This document shows positions 1 to 10,239 of a stretch of 64,000 nucleotides of DNA, one piece after another. The notes beneath the pieces are model-generated. The model had not been told where the DNA came from and searched no databases. It worked only from the letters and a program-made list of their open reading frames with translations. Positions within the stretch are counted from its first letter, which is position 1, and each line of letters starts with the position of its first letter. Origin of the DNA: Paracoccaceae bacterium (lineage in GTDB: Bacteria; Pseudomonadota; Alphaproteobacteria; Rhodobacterales; Rhodobacteraceae). The stretch lies in NCBI GenBank assembly GCA_021296235.1, contig JAGWAS010000001.1, positions 1 through 64,000 on the forward strand, in the 5' to 3' direction. The position numbers were made by a program, and so were the translations under genes.

Positions 1-1700
1 TCCAAGAAGAATATGATGCCAAAAACTGGAAGCAAAAATATGATCGACAACAAGCCATCGGCAGCGGCTCCCTGCAACCCGTCGCGCAAATTCTGGAATG
101 TCATTCCCGACACGGCCAAGTCGCCGGCAGGACGACGGTGGAGAATGCCTGGCGGAAGACGCATGAAGCGATCCCAAACGGCAGCTTCCACACGCGAAGC
201 CGAGCGCGCTTCCAGCCGCATCATTGCCATGCTTTGAAAGAGGTGCAGCAGAGCACCGAGAAGGCCAAATCCCGCCACCGCAACAGCCGCCGCATACAGC
301 GTTCCAACGCTTGTTCCCACCGCGATCTGATATGCAACGAATCCAAGTGCCAATCCCGGCAACAATCTTATCAAACCACCAGGAAGCCCGGCCATCACCA
401 GCCGTGCGACATCGGCAGCCGATCCATGCAGGGCAATCCTCAGCAGGTCTGCTGGCTTCACGTTCCCTGGCGGCAATGGCCGATAGAACATCCAAGCCTC
501 GTGCCGCAGCGCATCCGCGTGATCCGCCGTTAACCGGATTCTTCGCTTGTTGACCGGGTCAATTTCCCGGTAGCCCCCAAACTTTCCCGGCAGCAGTGCT
601 ACGGGCTGGCCGTTTGCAGCGCGGAATGCCAGCAAAGCGTTGCTGTCGCCGCGCCACCAGTTGTCTTCATTTGTGAGTAGCACGCGTCTGGCACGGACGC
701 CTGAAACGTTAAGAATGTCAACAAAGGGATTGATGGATTTCACAGGCCCTGTGTGCACAGGAAACTTGAATTCAATTCCTTCATGTTTGCCTATGATTTG
801 AAGGGCATCCCTCAGTGTCTTTTCCTCATCATCAAAATCCCGGTCAATCGGCATGTCGTAAATGTTCAACAGTTTCCGTTGAGCATCTTTTTCAGCTGTA
901 CGACGGCTGATTATCCGCGCTCGTTCGAGATTCGCATCATCAACCACCGCCAATCGGCGGTTGATTCGTTCCAGGGCGAAGGCAATCGTGTGAAATGAGG
1001 CCAGTGCCGACTGCAGCATGCCTTGTCTCGCCAGTTCTTCAGTTGATTTACCTGAAAGTGTTGCCTCGCCGAGCAAAGTAAGCCAGCCAGAGCGTGTCAG
1101 TGGTATTACGGCCTCGTGCGGACCACTGGCCCCAACAAGTTCCGCTTGATCAACAATGTCCATAAAGAGGCTGGTGCCGCGCGGGGGTTCAGAAACCCAA
1201 ACCACGCCACGCCGCACCGACAAGATACCGGCCATCAAGTTCTGTGTCGTGCCGGGTTCTGCCAGCGCAGTTGGGCGAGGAGTACGAGTTACAAAACGCG
1301 AAAGCGTGTCAGTAACGGCAATCAGCCAAGTATCAATCTGTTCCGCCAACTCTGCCGGATCAACCTCCGACAACAGGGATACTGGAAGGCGTTTCAAAAT
1401 GGTGCCTGGCAATCCCTTGGCAATCAGGTTGAGCGTCGCATCTTCATCATTCTCCGGTTTGTCCGGTGCAAGTCCCGGTAATAGCCAACCCGATTCACGG
1501 CGCAGCAAGAACTGCGCCGCTGACTGCTCCACCCCATTCTTGAATTCAAACAGGAAAAGATTGACCGCGCCTTGATCAATGAACCAAACACTGTTTGGGT
1601 CATCAAGCTTGACCGGCAAATTGCCGGCACAGGGCACGGATTCGCCGGAGCAAGCGGCCAGTTCGGCGATTGACTTGTACTGCTGCCTCGAGTCCTGCAT
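1..1700 (-). CDS. NHLM-type peptide/bacteriocin export ABC transporter, permease/ATPase family; C-terminal part lies outside the window
   Basis: Not in the ORF track because it runs off the left edge. Reverse translation from CAT at 1698-1700 stays open to position 1: MQDSRQQYKSIAELAACSGESVPCAGNLPVKLDDPNSVWFIDQGAVNLFLFEF...WWRGDSNALLAFRAANGQPVALLPGKFGGYREIDP...FFL. The layout (N-terminal sensor-like region followed by ABC membrane helices) and the TGATG overlap with the C39-ABC gene fit the NHLM partner transporter. Confidence 0.8.
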   Translation of the reverse strand, partial: MQDSRQQYKSIAELAACSGESVPCAGNLPVKLDDPNSVWFIDQGAVNLFLFEFKNGVEQSAAQFLLRRESGWLLPGLAPDKPENDEDATLNLIAKGLPGTILKRLPVSLLSEVDPAELAEQIDTWLIAVTDTLSRFVTRTPRPTALAEPGTTQNLMAGILSVRRGVVWVSEPPRGTSLFMDIVDQAELVGASGPHEAVIPLTRSGWLTLLGEATLSGKSTEELARQGMLQSALASFHTIAFALERINRRLAVVDDANLERARIISRRTAEKDAQRKLLNIYDMPIDRDFDDEEKTLRDALQIIGKHEGIEFKFPVHTGPVKSINPFVDILNVSGVRARRVLLTNEDNWWRGDSNALLAFRAANGQPVALLPGKFGGYREIDPVNKRRIRLTADHADALRHEAWMFYRPLPPGNVKPADLLRIALHGSAADVARLVMAGLPGGLIRLLPGLALGFVAYQIAVGTSVGTLYAAAVAVAGFGLLGALLHLFQSMAMMRLEARSASRVEAAVWDRFMRLPPGILHRRPAGDLAVSGMTFQNLRDGLQGAAADGLLSIIFLLPVFGIIFFL

Positions 1701-3931
1701 CAGCCTGATTTCACCAGATTGAAATATGTGCCATCCAAGTCTGCAATCAATTCATCGTGTGTGCCGCGCTGAACTGCGACGCCCTTTTCGAGCACAACAA
1801 TTTCATCGCAATCCCGAACTGTGCTCAACCGATGTGCAACGATCAGGCAAGTTACACCTCGGCGCCTCAAGGCGTCATCAACATTTTCTTCCGTGGCTGC
1901 ATCCAGCGCACTGGTCGCCTCGTCCAAAATGAGCATGGTCGGATTTCCCAGAAGAGCACGGGCAATTTCCAACCGTTGCCGCTGGCCGCCACTGAAGTTC
2001 ATCCCACCTTCCTCAACAAGTGTCGAGTATCCCTGCGGCCGAAGCAGGATTTCGTCGTGAATACAGGCGTCCCGCGTTGCTGCGAAGACGGCCTCATCCG
2101 GAACAGCTGAATTCCATAATGTCAGGTTGTCGCGCAGGGACGCGGAAAAAAGAACGACATCTTGATCAACCATTGAAATGGACTGCCGCAATACTTCCTC
2201 GGGAACCTCATCGCGCAGATGGCCATCAAACAAAATTTCGCCCGACCAGGGCTGAAAGACCCCTGCAACCAAACGCGCCAAGGTCGATTTGCCAGACCCG
2301 CTGGGACCAACCACGGCGACCCTTTGCCCCGGCTTGATCACAAGATTGAAATCCTTGATCAAGGGGGGGCGGCTCTTATTGAAGCCGAAGGTGACGTTGC
2401 GCAATTCGAGATGGCCCGCAAGTTGGAGTCGGCCATTGAAGGTGGGTATCGATTCCGAATCCGGATCCCGGTTTTTGAAAACGGGATCTTCAGCGGTTTT
2501 GGAAATGTCTTCGAGTCTCTGCAAATCGGTTTCGAGCGCTTGGCGCTTGTGGCCGAACTCCAAAAAACGCCCGATGGGCGCAAGGAACAATTCTGCCAAG
2601 ACATAGAACCCAACCAACATGCCCAAGGTCATTTCGCCGGTGATTACCTGGCTTCCACCGATGCCCAGGACAACCGCGCTGCGGAGTGCGGCGATAAAAC
2701 CCGGAAGTGCGGCATTCACGGAACCAAGTTCGGAATAGCGCTGGCGCGCGTGCAATTCGCGTGCCTGCTGCCCACTCCAGCGTGAGAAAAAGCGGTCATC
2801 CGACCCCGTCATCCGCAGGTTGTCCGCATGACTCAACATTTGCATGCCCACGCCAATCAGCAATCCCTGTTCACGCCTCATCGCATGGCTCCGAACAGCC
2901 CGGTGCGTGTTCAGGAAATGGGCCAGCAATCCATGCAGGAGGGCCAGCAGCAACACGGTCAGTGTAAGCAGAACATCGTAGGCCAACATCGCGACAACCA
3001 GCACTACGCTCATTGCCATTTCGAAAATCAGTGCAAGATACTGGTCCGTCAAATTCTTCGCGATTCTGTCAATTGATGAAACCCGGTCCGTTAAGTCACC
3101 AACCAGCCTGTGTTCAAAAAACTCAACCGGCAACCGCAGCAGCCGCGAGAGGCCCCGACTGTAGCCGATTACCGAAATTCGGGTTGCGAAACGCTGCAGA
3201 AATCGGTGCTTAAGGAAAGAAAGGATGTAAACCAGAATACCGGTGCCAAGCAGTGCTGCCACCAGCCCGCCCCAAGGTCCATGGCTTTCCAGGACATCAT
3301 CCACGAAGATGCCGAGAGATGCGGGAATTACAAGCGCCAACAAAGTCAGCATTAGTCCGCATGCAACAATTACGGCCAATGCACTCCATGACCCGACGGG
3401 CAAGGAGCCCAATTGCTTGGAAAGGCTGGGCTGCTCGCCGCCCGGGCTGAATTCACTGCTACGCTCGAACCTCAGCGCAATTCCACTGAAACTTCCGTTG
3501 AATTCTTCAGCAGAAATTCTGCGTCGTCCCGTGGCCGGATCATTGAGCAGGAAATCGTCGCCATCAAAGCCTTCGAGAACGACAAAATGACTGAATTGCC
3601 AGAATAGGATCAGAGGTAGTTGCAACTTTCTGAGTTGATCGACACGTACACTGAGTCCACTGCATTCAAGCCCATAGTGCCTGGATGCGCGCACGATACT
3701 TGCGGCACTGCTGCCGTCGCGGCTCACCTCGCATCTTTCGCGCAATTCTGTAAGCGGAACCCAGCGCCCGAAATAGGCAAGTACGCTGCCAAGACAAGCG
3801 GCACCGCATTCCGAAGCGTGCATCTGCAGCATAATTGGCGTTGTTGCCCTGCGCCTCGAAAAGTCAGTTGCGGTTTTGTCGCCTGTTCTTTGATTCAAAC
3901 CCTTGATGCCCTCAATTTGGGTATGCCCCAA
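1700..3931 (-). CDS. NHLP-family peptide export ABC transporter with N-terminal C39 peptidase domain
   Basis: 743 aa. C39-like N-terminus (MLQMHASECGAACLGSVLAYFGRW...HFVVLEGF...LLNDPATGRR), ABC membrane region, Walker A GPSGSGKST, signature SGGQRQRLEIARAL, Walker B LILDEATSALD. Confidence 0.88.
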   Translation of the reverse strand: MGHTQIEGIKGLNQRTGDKTATDFSRRRATTPIMLQMHASECGAACLGSVLAYFGRWVPLTELRERCEVSRDGSSAASIVRASRHYGLECSGLSVRVDQLRKLQLPLILFWQFSHFVVLEGFDGDDFLLNDPATGRRRISAEEFNGSFSGIALRFERSSEFSPGGEQPSLSKQLGSLPVGSWSALAVIVACGLMLTLLALVIPASLGIFVDDVLESHGPWGGLVAALLGTGILVYILSFLKHRFLQRFATRISVIGYSRGLSRLLRLPVEFFEHRLVGDLTDRVSSIDRIAKNLTDQYLALIFEMAMSVVLVVAMLAYDVLLTLTVLLLALLHGLLAHFLNTHRAVRSHAMRREQGLLIGVGMQMLSHADNLRMTGSDDRFFSRWSGQQARELHARQRYSELGSVNAALPGFIAALRSAVVLGIGGSQVITGEMTLGMLVGFYVLAELFLAPIGRFLEFGHKRQALETDLQRLEDISKTAEDPVFKNRDPDSESIPTFNGRLQLAGHLELRNVTFGFNKSRPPLIKDFNLVIKPGQRVAVVGPSGSGKSTLARLVAGVFQPWSGEILFDGHLRDEVPEEVLRQSISMVDQDVVLFSASLRDNLTLWNSAVPDEAVFAATRDACIHDEILLRPQGYSTLVEEGGMNFSGGQRQRLEIARALLGNPTMLILDEATSALDAATEENVDDALRRRGVTCLIVAHRLSTVRDCDEIVVLEKGVAVQRGTHDELIADLDGTYFNLVKSG

Positions 3932-4083
3932 CTGACTTGAAACTTGCCCGGTTCGAACTGCTGGCTAGTCAATAGGCTGCCCTTCTTGCACGGTCAATGT
4001 CGGTTTACCCAGGAGCTTCTGCGATAAGGTTGTCGGGTTACCTGCAAATGTTTGGATGAATTCCAAAACGTTCGATTCTGCAG

Positions 4084-4635
4084 CTATGAACGCTGCAATC
4101 CCAATACCGAGATCGGAGATTTTCTGCCGAGTTCAATGACGATCCGGCATTCCTTGCCCGCAACGGAAGCAACATCAAGAAATTCATCAAGCACCATGTC
4201 GACGCGCAACAATGACACCGGAAGCGCTGACTCAATCGCCGAAAGTTCCTCGGACAGTGGAATGGTGGAAATTGCCGCGATCTCTCCGTCAAATGTCTCT
4301 GCATCTCCGTTTGCCAAATCCAATTTCACCGCCGCAAGCATCCCAACATTGATGTTCGGCACAGCATCACCATCAACCAAAACAAGCACCTGAACGGTTC
4401 GGTTGCCCTCAAGCAGCTCTTTGCCTGGTTCGACCACAACACCGTCAACCGAAAGGGTGCGGGTTACGTTGCCAAAGAAGAGCCATGCCGCAAGGATGAA
4501 CAGCAAAAACGCAATGGCAGCGACAAGAATGCGCTCCCGCGGCGTGGAAATTGTCAGTAACCGGTTTAGTTGCTCACGTTCCTCCTTTGCCTCGGCAACA
4601 GTGTCATGAAATGAGTCAAATGGATTGTTGAACAC
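4084..4635 (-). CDS. Short HlyD/membrane-fusion-like subunit of the NHLM export cassette
   Basis: 183 aa, one N-terminal TM helix (ILVAAIAFLLFILAAWLFF) followed by a beta-rich adaptor-like region (VDGVVVEPGKELLEGNRTVQVLVLVDGDAVPNINVGM). Directly upstream of the C39-ABC gene on the same strand. Confidence 0.6.
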   Translation of the reverse strand: MFNNPFDSFHDTVAEAKEEREQLNRLLTISTPRERILVAAIAFLLFILAAWLFFGNVTRTLSVDGVVVEPGKELLEGNRTVQVLVLVDGDAVPNINVGMLAAVKLDLANGDAETFDGEIAAISTIPLSEELSAIESALPVSLLRVDMVLDEFLDVASVAGKECRIVIELGRKSPISVLGLQRS

Positions 4636-5178
4636 GATTGTGACGAGCCTTCATGCAATGATCAAGCAAGGACGAAGTATGACTGATTCGACCCGAGCGA
4701 ACTATTTAAGGATCACATCCTGTCCCAACCAACAGAGTCAAGACTGCAAATTTGGAAACTCAATCCGCTTCGATGCTTCCCGGAACAGGTTGGATCAGCG
4801 GGAAAGGCAAGCGGATTCCCGATCAGGAGTCATTGGCACCGCGATCAGTTTCAAGGTGATCAGGTATCGGACCCATGCAACCCGCAACACAACGGCCCAC
4901 CCTGCAACCGTCGGGACGGCAACTGCAAATGTTGGCACAACGAGCACTCAATATCCACGCAGATCGGCAACGCTGTCGCGATTTGCCGTTCCGGACGCGA
5001 TTGAGAACAGCGCAAATTTGAAACAGCAATCAAGACAAGCCATTTTTTGTGCCACTGCGCAGCCAATGAAAACCAATGGAAATTCCTCAATTCGGCAACC
5101 TCCGTTTCCGGGCTACATTTGTTTGGCGCTCAGAGACGCGATACACACATCAATCCAGTCTCGTGAAACAGGATTGAT

Positions 5179-6393
5179 GTGAAACAACCGGCAGCCGGAT
5201 TCACCAACTTTGAGCTAACGCGGGAGTTTTTTCATCTTCCGCCCGGTTTAACTTATCTGGACGGAAACTCACTCGGTCCGCTTCCGCGAAAGCTGCCCGC
5301 GAGTATCAACCGTGTGTTGGCGGAACAGTGGGGAGAATTGCTCATAGGGGCCTGGGAGCAGGCGGAATGGATGGTTCAGCCGTTCCGAACGGGTGATCGC
5401 ATCGGCGACCTGATTGGCGCCCCACCCGGAACTGTCGTTGTTGGTGACACACTGTCGGTTAAAGTCTACCAAGCACTCGGTGCAGCACTGGCCATGAATC
5501 CCGGCAGAAGGATCGTGCTGACGGACAGTGGCAATTTTCCATCAGATCTCTACATGGCCGAGGCACTCCTCAAGACTGTGGGTGAAGGACACCAATTGAA
5601 GGTTGTCCCGCCCACCGAGGTTTGCGCTCAACTCAACGAGGACGTGGCGGTTCTCATGCTGACAGAGGTTGATTACCGCACTGGTCGGCGGCATGAAATG
5701 ACGACACTGAACAAGATTGCCCGCGAATGTGGAGTCATCACAATTTGGGATCTTGCACATTCGGTTGGTGCAATCGAGGTGGATGTTTCAGGCTCGAATG
5801 CGGATTTTGCAGTCGGATGCACTTACAAATACCTCAATGGTGGACCTGGGGCACCGGCCTTCATCTATGTGTCCAAGGCAATAATCGATTCCGTCGAGTC
5901 GCCATTGACCGGCTGGTTGGGACACTCAGCGCCTTTCAAATTTTCACCAAGTTACGATCCAGGCCCGGGAATCGCACGAATGCGGATTGGCACACCTCCC
6001 GTGGTTGGCCTCTTCGCGCTTGATGTCGCACTTGATGTTTGGGAACTCGCAACCATCGGGGATGTGGCGCAGCGTGCAGCGGAACTCACTCAATCATTCA
6101 TTGCCGGAGTTGAAAGGACCTGCCCGGAAATTGAACTTGCGTCACCACGGGACCCTGCATCAAGGGGGAGCCACGTATCTTTCCGCCATCCTGAAGGGTA
6201 TGCGATCATGCGGACTTTGATCGCCAATAGGGTCATTGGCGACTTTCGGGAACCCGACATTATGAGATTTGGATTCGCTCCGCTCTACAATGGAGACGGT
6301 TGCGTCTCGACGGCAATCCAAGAGTTGCGGAAGGCAATTGATCTCAAACCTTGGGAGTCCGAATGTTTCAAGGTCAGGGCGGCGGTAACTTGA
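5179..6393 (+). CDS. kynU: Kynureninase
   Basis: 404 aa, GTG start. FFHLPPGLTYLDGNSLGPLP, VVVGDTLSVKVYQALGAAL, WDLAHSVGAIEVDV, CTYKYLNGGPGAPAF (PLP-lysine region), all characteristic of kynureninase. Confidence 0.95.
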   Translation: MKQPAAGFTNFELTREFFHLPPGLTYLDGNSLGPLPRKLPASINRVLAEQWGELLIGAWEQAEWMVQPFRTGDRIGDLIGAPPGTVVVGDTLSVKVYQALGAALAMNPGRRIVLTDSGNFPSDLYMAEALLKTVGEGHQLKVVPPTEVCAQLNEDVAVLMLTEVDYRTGRRHEMTTLNKIARECGVITIWDLAHSVGAIEVDVSGSNADFAVGCTYKYLNGGPGAPAFIYVSKAIIDSVESPLTGWLGHSAPFKFSPSYDPGPGIARMRIGTPPVVGLFALDVALDVWELATIGDVAQRAAELTQSFIAGVERTCPEIELASPRDPASRGSHVSFRHPEGYAIMRTLIANRVIGDFREPDIMRFGFAPLYNGDGCVSTAIQELRKAIDLKPWESECFKVRAAVT

Positions 6394-6735
6394 ACGTTCC
6401 GACAAGGAATGAGGGCCAAATCCCAAAACAGTGCGACGGCTCAACCGGGACCTCGGGCAGGCAATTCAGCTTGGATTGCACGGATGCCAAACAAGGCATG
6501 TCAATTTGTCGTCGGGATCGAACCAAAATCGGCAACAAAGGTTCAAGTGATTGATTGTCGAACCGCTGCTGCTTGAGTCTTCAGCAGCCGTGCGGCCGGT
6601 GGCGTGCGACATGAACTCCACCGCACCCAACCTAGCAAAATTTCTTTCCAACGGAATCGAAGCCGCCCCAACCGGGTGCTCGCTGCAGGCAGGCCAATTG
6701 CTGAGAACGCAATCGCCCACCCCGGCAAAGAACCA

Positions 6736-6811
6736 TGGTGCCCTCAGAGAGACTCGAACTCCCGACCCCCTGATTACAAATCAGATGCTCTACCGGCTGA
6801 GCTATGAGGGC
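6736..6811 (-). tRNA. tRNA-Thr (anticodon TGT), CCA encoded
   Basis: Reverse complement GCCCTCATAGCTCAGCCGGTAGAGCATCTGATTTGTAATCAGGGGGTCGGGAGTTCGAGTCTCTCTGAGGGCACCA folds as a cloverleaf: acceptor GCCCTCA/TGAGGGC, anticodon loop TTTGTAA, T-loop GTTCGAGTC. Confidence 0.95.
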
Positions 6812-6970
6812 ATCGAGGATGCAATAGGCTCAGCTCGGCGCAGATGCAACATTCCCAAGACCGTATTGTCGGATTGAGCCTTTCTGCAACACGCAGGCCG
6901 ATATATTGCAGTCATGCACCGAAACGAGGGTGCGGACGCAAACTTTCCACCGCGAAGGGAGCACCAAAAG

Positions 6971-7183
6971 ATGGAATGGCTCATGGCATTGGGATTTGCA
7001 ATTTGTCTTGCCGGCCTTGGTGGGATCATTCATTGCATACTGCGCGCAATGAGGTTGAGGCACTCCGCCCTGCCTGAATCGGAAATGAGGAGTCAACTTC
7101 AACGCCTTGTACCGGTCAACTATGGATCCGTGTTGCTTTCCATTCTTGGTCTGTGCCTGATCGTTGTCGGGATGATGCTGTGA
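6971..7183 (+). CDS. Small two-TM hypothetical protein
   Basis: MEWLMALGFAICLAGLGGIIHCILRAMRL...VNYGSVLLSILGLCLIVVGMML; two hydrophobic helices. Start chosen inside the 6914 ORF. Confidence 0.55.
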   Translation: MEWLMALGFAICLAGLGGIIHCILRAMRLRHSALPESEMRSQLQRLVPVNYGSVLLSILGLCLIVVGMML

Positions 7184-7202
7184 AGATCCGCCGGGGCACA
7201 AC

Positions 7203-7949
7203 TCAGGCTGCAAGCACCGATTCAACCGATTGCTCAATTAGAAGAAGGCAATCCGGACTCGAAAATCTGTGGTCGGCCCCCTTCACCAAATGCAATCTGA
7301 CGTCGGTGCCGGTAACATGTCCAAGCAAACGGATAGCCACCTCCTGATTGACATCCTCATCCGCCGTGCCCTGGAGAAATCTGGCAGGGAAAGGCAAATG
7401 AAGGGGATTCTTCAGCACCAAATTGGTCATCCCGTCATCAATCAGTCGTTTGGTTATAATCATGGGGTTGTCCGAGCGGTCGCTGGGCACCTCCACCTTT
7501 CCGTCCTTTTCCAATGCAGCCAGTTGAACCTCCGACAGGCGGAATTCCCTGAAATCCTCGGTAAAGTCCGGCGCTGCGGCAATTCCGACGAACCCCAGCA
7601 TCCGCTCCGGAATCCGCGTTGCAAGTATCAAGCCTATCCATCCGCCCATTGACGAACCCACCACAACTTGAGGACCATCGGTGAGCCTTGAAACGGCGTC
7701 CATCGCATCCTCGGTCCAGTCGCTGATGCATCCATCCTCAAACCGGCCGGAGGAACGCCCGTGCCCCGTGTAATCGAACCGCAAATACGCTCTACCATCG
7801 CGTTTTGCCCAATTCTCCAGGTGAAGTGCCTTCGTTCCATTCATGTTCGAGCTCAATCCGCCCAGGAAAACAACCCCCGGCTGCTGTCCCTTGGTCCGGC
7901 AGTAGGCCAGGGATCTGCCATTTCCCAATTCAAGATGCCTTGTCTCCAT
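7203..7949 (-). CDS. Alpha/beta hydrolase
   Basis: METRHLELGNGRSLAYCRTKGQQPGVVFLGGLSSNMNGTKAL...RFDYTGHGRSSG...VVVGSSMGGWIGL (nucleophile elbow GSSMGG)...GADHRFS. Start placed at the internal Met because the upstream part overlaps the thrS leader region. Confidence 0.88.
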   Translation of the reverse strand: METRHLELGNGRSLAYCRTKGQQPGVVFLGGLSSNMNGTKALHLENWAKRDGRAYLRFDYTGHGRSSGRFEDGCISDWTEDAMDAVSRLTDGPQVVVGSSMGGWIGLILATRIPERMLGFVGIAAAPDFTEDFREFRLSEVQLAALEKDGKVEVPSDRSDNPMIITKRLIDDGMTNLVLKNPLHLPFPARFLQGTADEDVNQEVAIRLLGHVTGTDVRLHLVKGADHRFSSPDCLLLIEQSVESVLAA

Positions 7950-8171
7950 TAATTTCGTCCTTCTCTTCACAACTGAAGAAGCCGCCGTTGAGCCGGGCGG
8001 TCGATCTGGTCTGAATACCCAAACCCCGCCTGAATGCGGTAGATGCATGGAACCCACAACATTTTTTTCCGCAGCAACTTGGATTTTGTCATTGACCGGG
8101 TGGCGGTTATGGCTATTTCACCAACTTCCCGCAACCGGGCGTTTCGTGGGCGCCAAACAGACGAGGACTCC

Positions 8172-10136
8172 ATGACTTCCAGCATCACCCTCACCTTCCC
8201 CGACGGTTCCGAACGACAGTTTGATTCTGGCATAACTGCCGGCGAAGTTGCGGCCAGCCTGTCCATATCGCTCCGGAGGCGAGCGATATCCGCAGTCTTC
8301 AACGGCACCCACTGGGATCTTCAGTGGCCAATGGAGGTCGACGGATCTATCTCCATCAACACCATGGACGATGAGGGTCATGCACTTGAACTTGTCCGCC
8401 ATGGCCTGGCGCACGTGATGGCACGGGCCGTTCAGGAATTGTGGCCGGAAACGAAGGTTACGATCGGGCCGGTCATCGAAAATGGCTGGTATTATGACTT
8501 TGACCGCGAGACTTCATTCACGCCTGTCGATTTGGAACTCATTCAACAGCGCATGAGGAAGATCATTTCGCAGCGTGAGCCGGTGCGCACCGAAATCTGG
8601 GAGCGGAGTGGCGCCATCAAGCACTACCGGAACCTCGGTGAACCCTACAAGGTTGAACTCGTCGAAGCCATCCCACACAATCAACCGGTTCGCATGTACT
8701 GGCACGGGGATTGGCAGGATCTCTGCCGCGGGCCACATCTGGGAAATATCGGTCAGCTTCCCGCCGATGCATTCGCACTTCGAAGCATTGCCGGTGCCTA
8801 CTGGCGGGGTGACTCGCGCAACAGGATGCTTCAGCGAATTTACGGTGTTGCGTTTCGGCGCAAGGAAGACCTCAAAAGTCACCTCAAGATGCTGGAGGAG
8901 GCTCAACGGCGCGACCACAGGCGGCTGGGAAGCGAAATGGACCTGTTCCATTTCCGGGAGGAAGCACCAGGCATGGCCTTCTGGCACCCTCGGGGCTGGA
9001 CGATCTACAAGCAGTTAAAAGCGTACATGTCACGCAGGCAGGCCGTGCACGGATATGTAGAGGTCAACACACCCACAATCGTGGACCGTTCGCTGTGGGA
9101 GGCGTCCGGCCATTGGGATAAATTCCAGGAACATATGTTTTTGGTTCATATCGATTCCGAACAGCAGGAAAATGGCAAGATCAACGCACTGAAACCGATG
9201 AACTGCCCCTGCCACGTTCAGATCTTCAACAAGGGTCAAAAAAGCTATCGCAACCTGCCGCTGAGGATGGCCGAATTCGGGTCGTGTGCCCGGTTTGAGC
9301 CGTCCGGAGCTTTACACGGCCTCATGCGGGTCAGGGGATTTGTGCAGGATGATGCGCACATCTTCTGTGAAGAGGCGCAAATCGAAGGGGAAACCGCCAG
9401 CTTCATCAAAATGTTGACCGAAATCTACACTGATTTGGGTTTTCCGGAATTCAAGGTGAAGTTTGCTGACAGGCCGGAACTCAGGGCTGGAAGCGATGAG
9501 ATTTGGGATCGGGCGGAGGGTGCACTTGTTTCCGCAACCCAAGCCGCCGGTTGCGAGTATGAGCTGAATCCAGGCGAAGGAGCATTCTATGGCCCGAAGC
9601 TTGAATTCGTGCTCACCGATGCCATTGGCAGGGACTGGCAGTGCGGAACGCTTCAGGTTGATTTCGTGATGCCGGAAAGGCTTGATGCGAGCTATGTCGG
9701 CCGCGACGGCGAGAAACACCGCCCGGTCATGCTTCATCGGGCCATTCTGGGAAGTTTCGAACGCTTCATTGGCATGCTCATCGAAAATCACTTTGGGAAT
9801 CTGCCATTTTGGCTGGCGCCGAGACAGATTGTCGTAGCCTCGATTGTGTCCCACGCCAACGAATACACAGAAGAAGCGGTGCAACGGCTCATCCAAGCGG
9901 GAATTCGTGCCGAAGCCGACACCAGGAACGAGAAGATCGGCTACAAGGTAAGAGAGCTGGTTACCGGAAGAGTTCCGGTGATCTTCGCAATCGGAGAGCG
10001 CGAGGTCGCCGAGAATACAGTGTCGATTCGCACGCTTGGTAAAACGGGAATGGAAATAGTGCCACTGCAAGACGCAATCGACAGGTTTGCAGCTTTGGCA
10101 AAGCCGCCCGATTTGGTGGACGGAGATCAAATTTGA
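8172..10136 (+). CDS. thrS: Threonine--tRNA ligase
   Basis: TGS-like N-terminus ([31 protein letters not shown]), class II motifs ([60 protein letters not shown]). ATG at 8172 preferred over the ORF-track start at 8043. Confidence 0.96.
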   Translation: MTSSITLTFPDGSERQFDSGITAGEVAASLSISLRRRAISAVFNGTHWDLQWPMEVDGSISINTMDDEGHALELVRHGLAHVMARAVQELWPETKVTIGPVIENGWYYDFDRETSFTPVDLELIQQRMRKIISQREPVRTEIWERSGAIKHYRNLGEPYKVELVEAIPHNQPVRMYWHGDWQDLCRGPHLGNIGQLPADAFALRSIAGAYWRGDSRNRMLQRIYGVAFRRKEDLKSHLKMLEEAQRRDHRRLGSEMDLFHFREEAPGMAFWHPRGWTIYKQLKAYMSRRQAVHGYVEVNTPTIVDRSLWEASGHWDKFQEHMFLVHIDSEQQENGKINALKPMNCPCHVQIFNKGQKSYRNLPLRMAEFGSCARFEPSGALHGLMRVRGFVQDDAHIFCEEAQIEGETASFIKMLTEIYTDLGFPEFKVKFADRPELRAGSDEIWDRAEGALVSATQAAGCEYELNPGEGAFYGPKLEFVLTDAIGRDWQCGTLQVDFVMPERLDASYVGRDGEKHRPVMLHRAILGSFERFIGMLIENHFGNLPFWLAPRQIVVASIVSHANEYTEEAVQRLIQAGIRAEADTRNEKIGYKVRELVTGRVPVIFAIGEREVAENTVSIRTLGKTGMEIVPLQDAIDRFAALAKPPDLVDGDQI

Positions 10137-10239
10137 TCGGAATCGGCGACACTTCACGTCAATTTTTTGGAACAGGAGTTGAAGACCGGCCCCAAGGCAT
10201 TTAATTGGATAACACGGAATTTCGGAAAGGAAGCCAAAG

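Noticed and set aside
4625-5182. 185-aa plus-strand ORF ending at kynU
   Set aside because: Low-complexity S/T/R/Q-rich composition with no motif; more likely the shadow of the minus-strand frame noted in findings.
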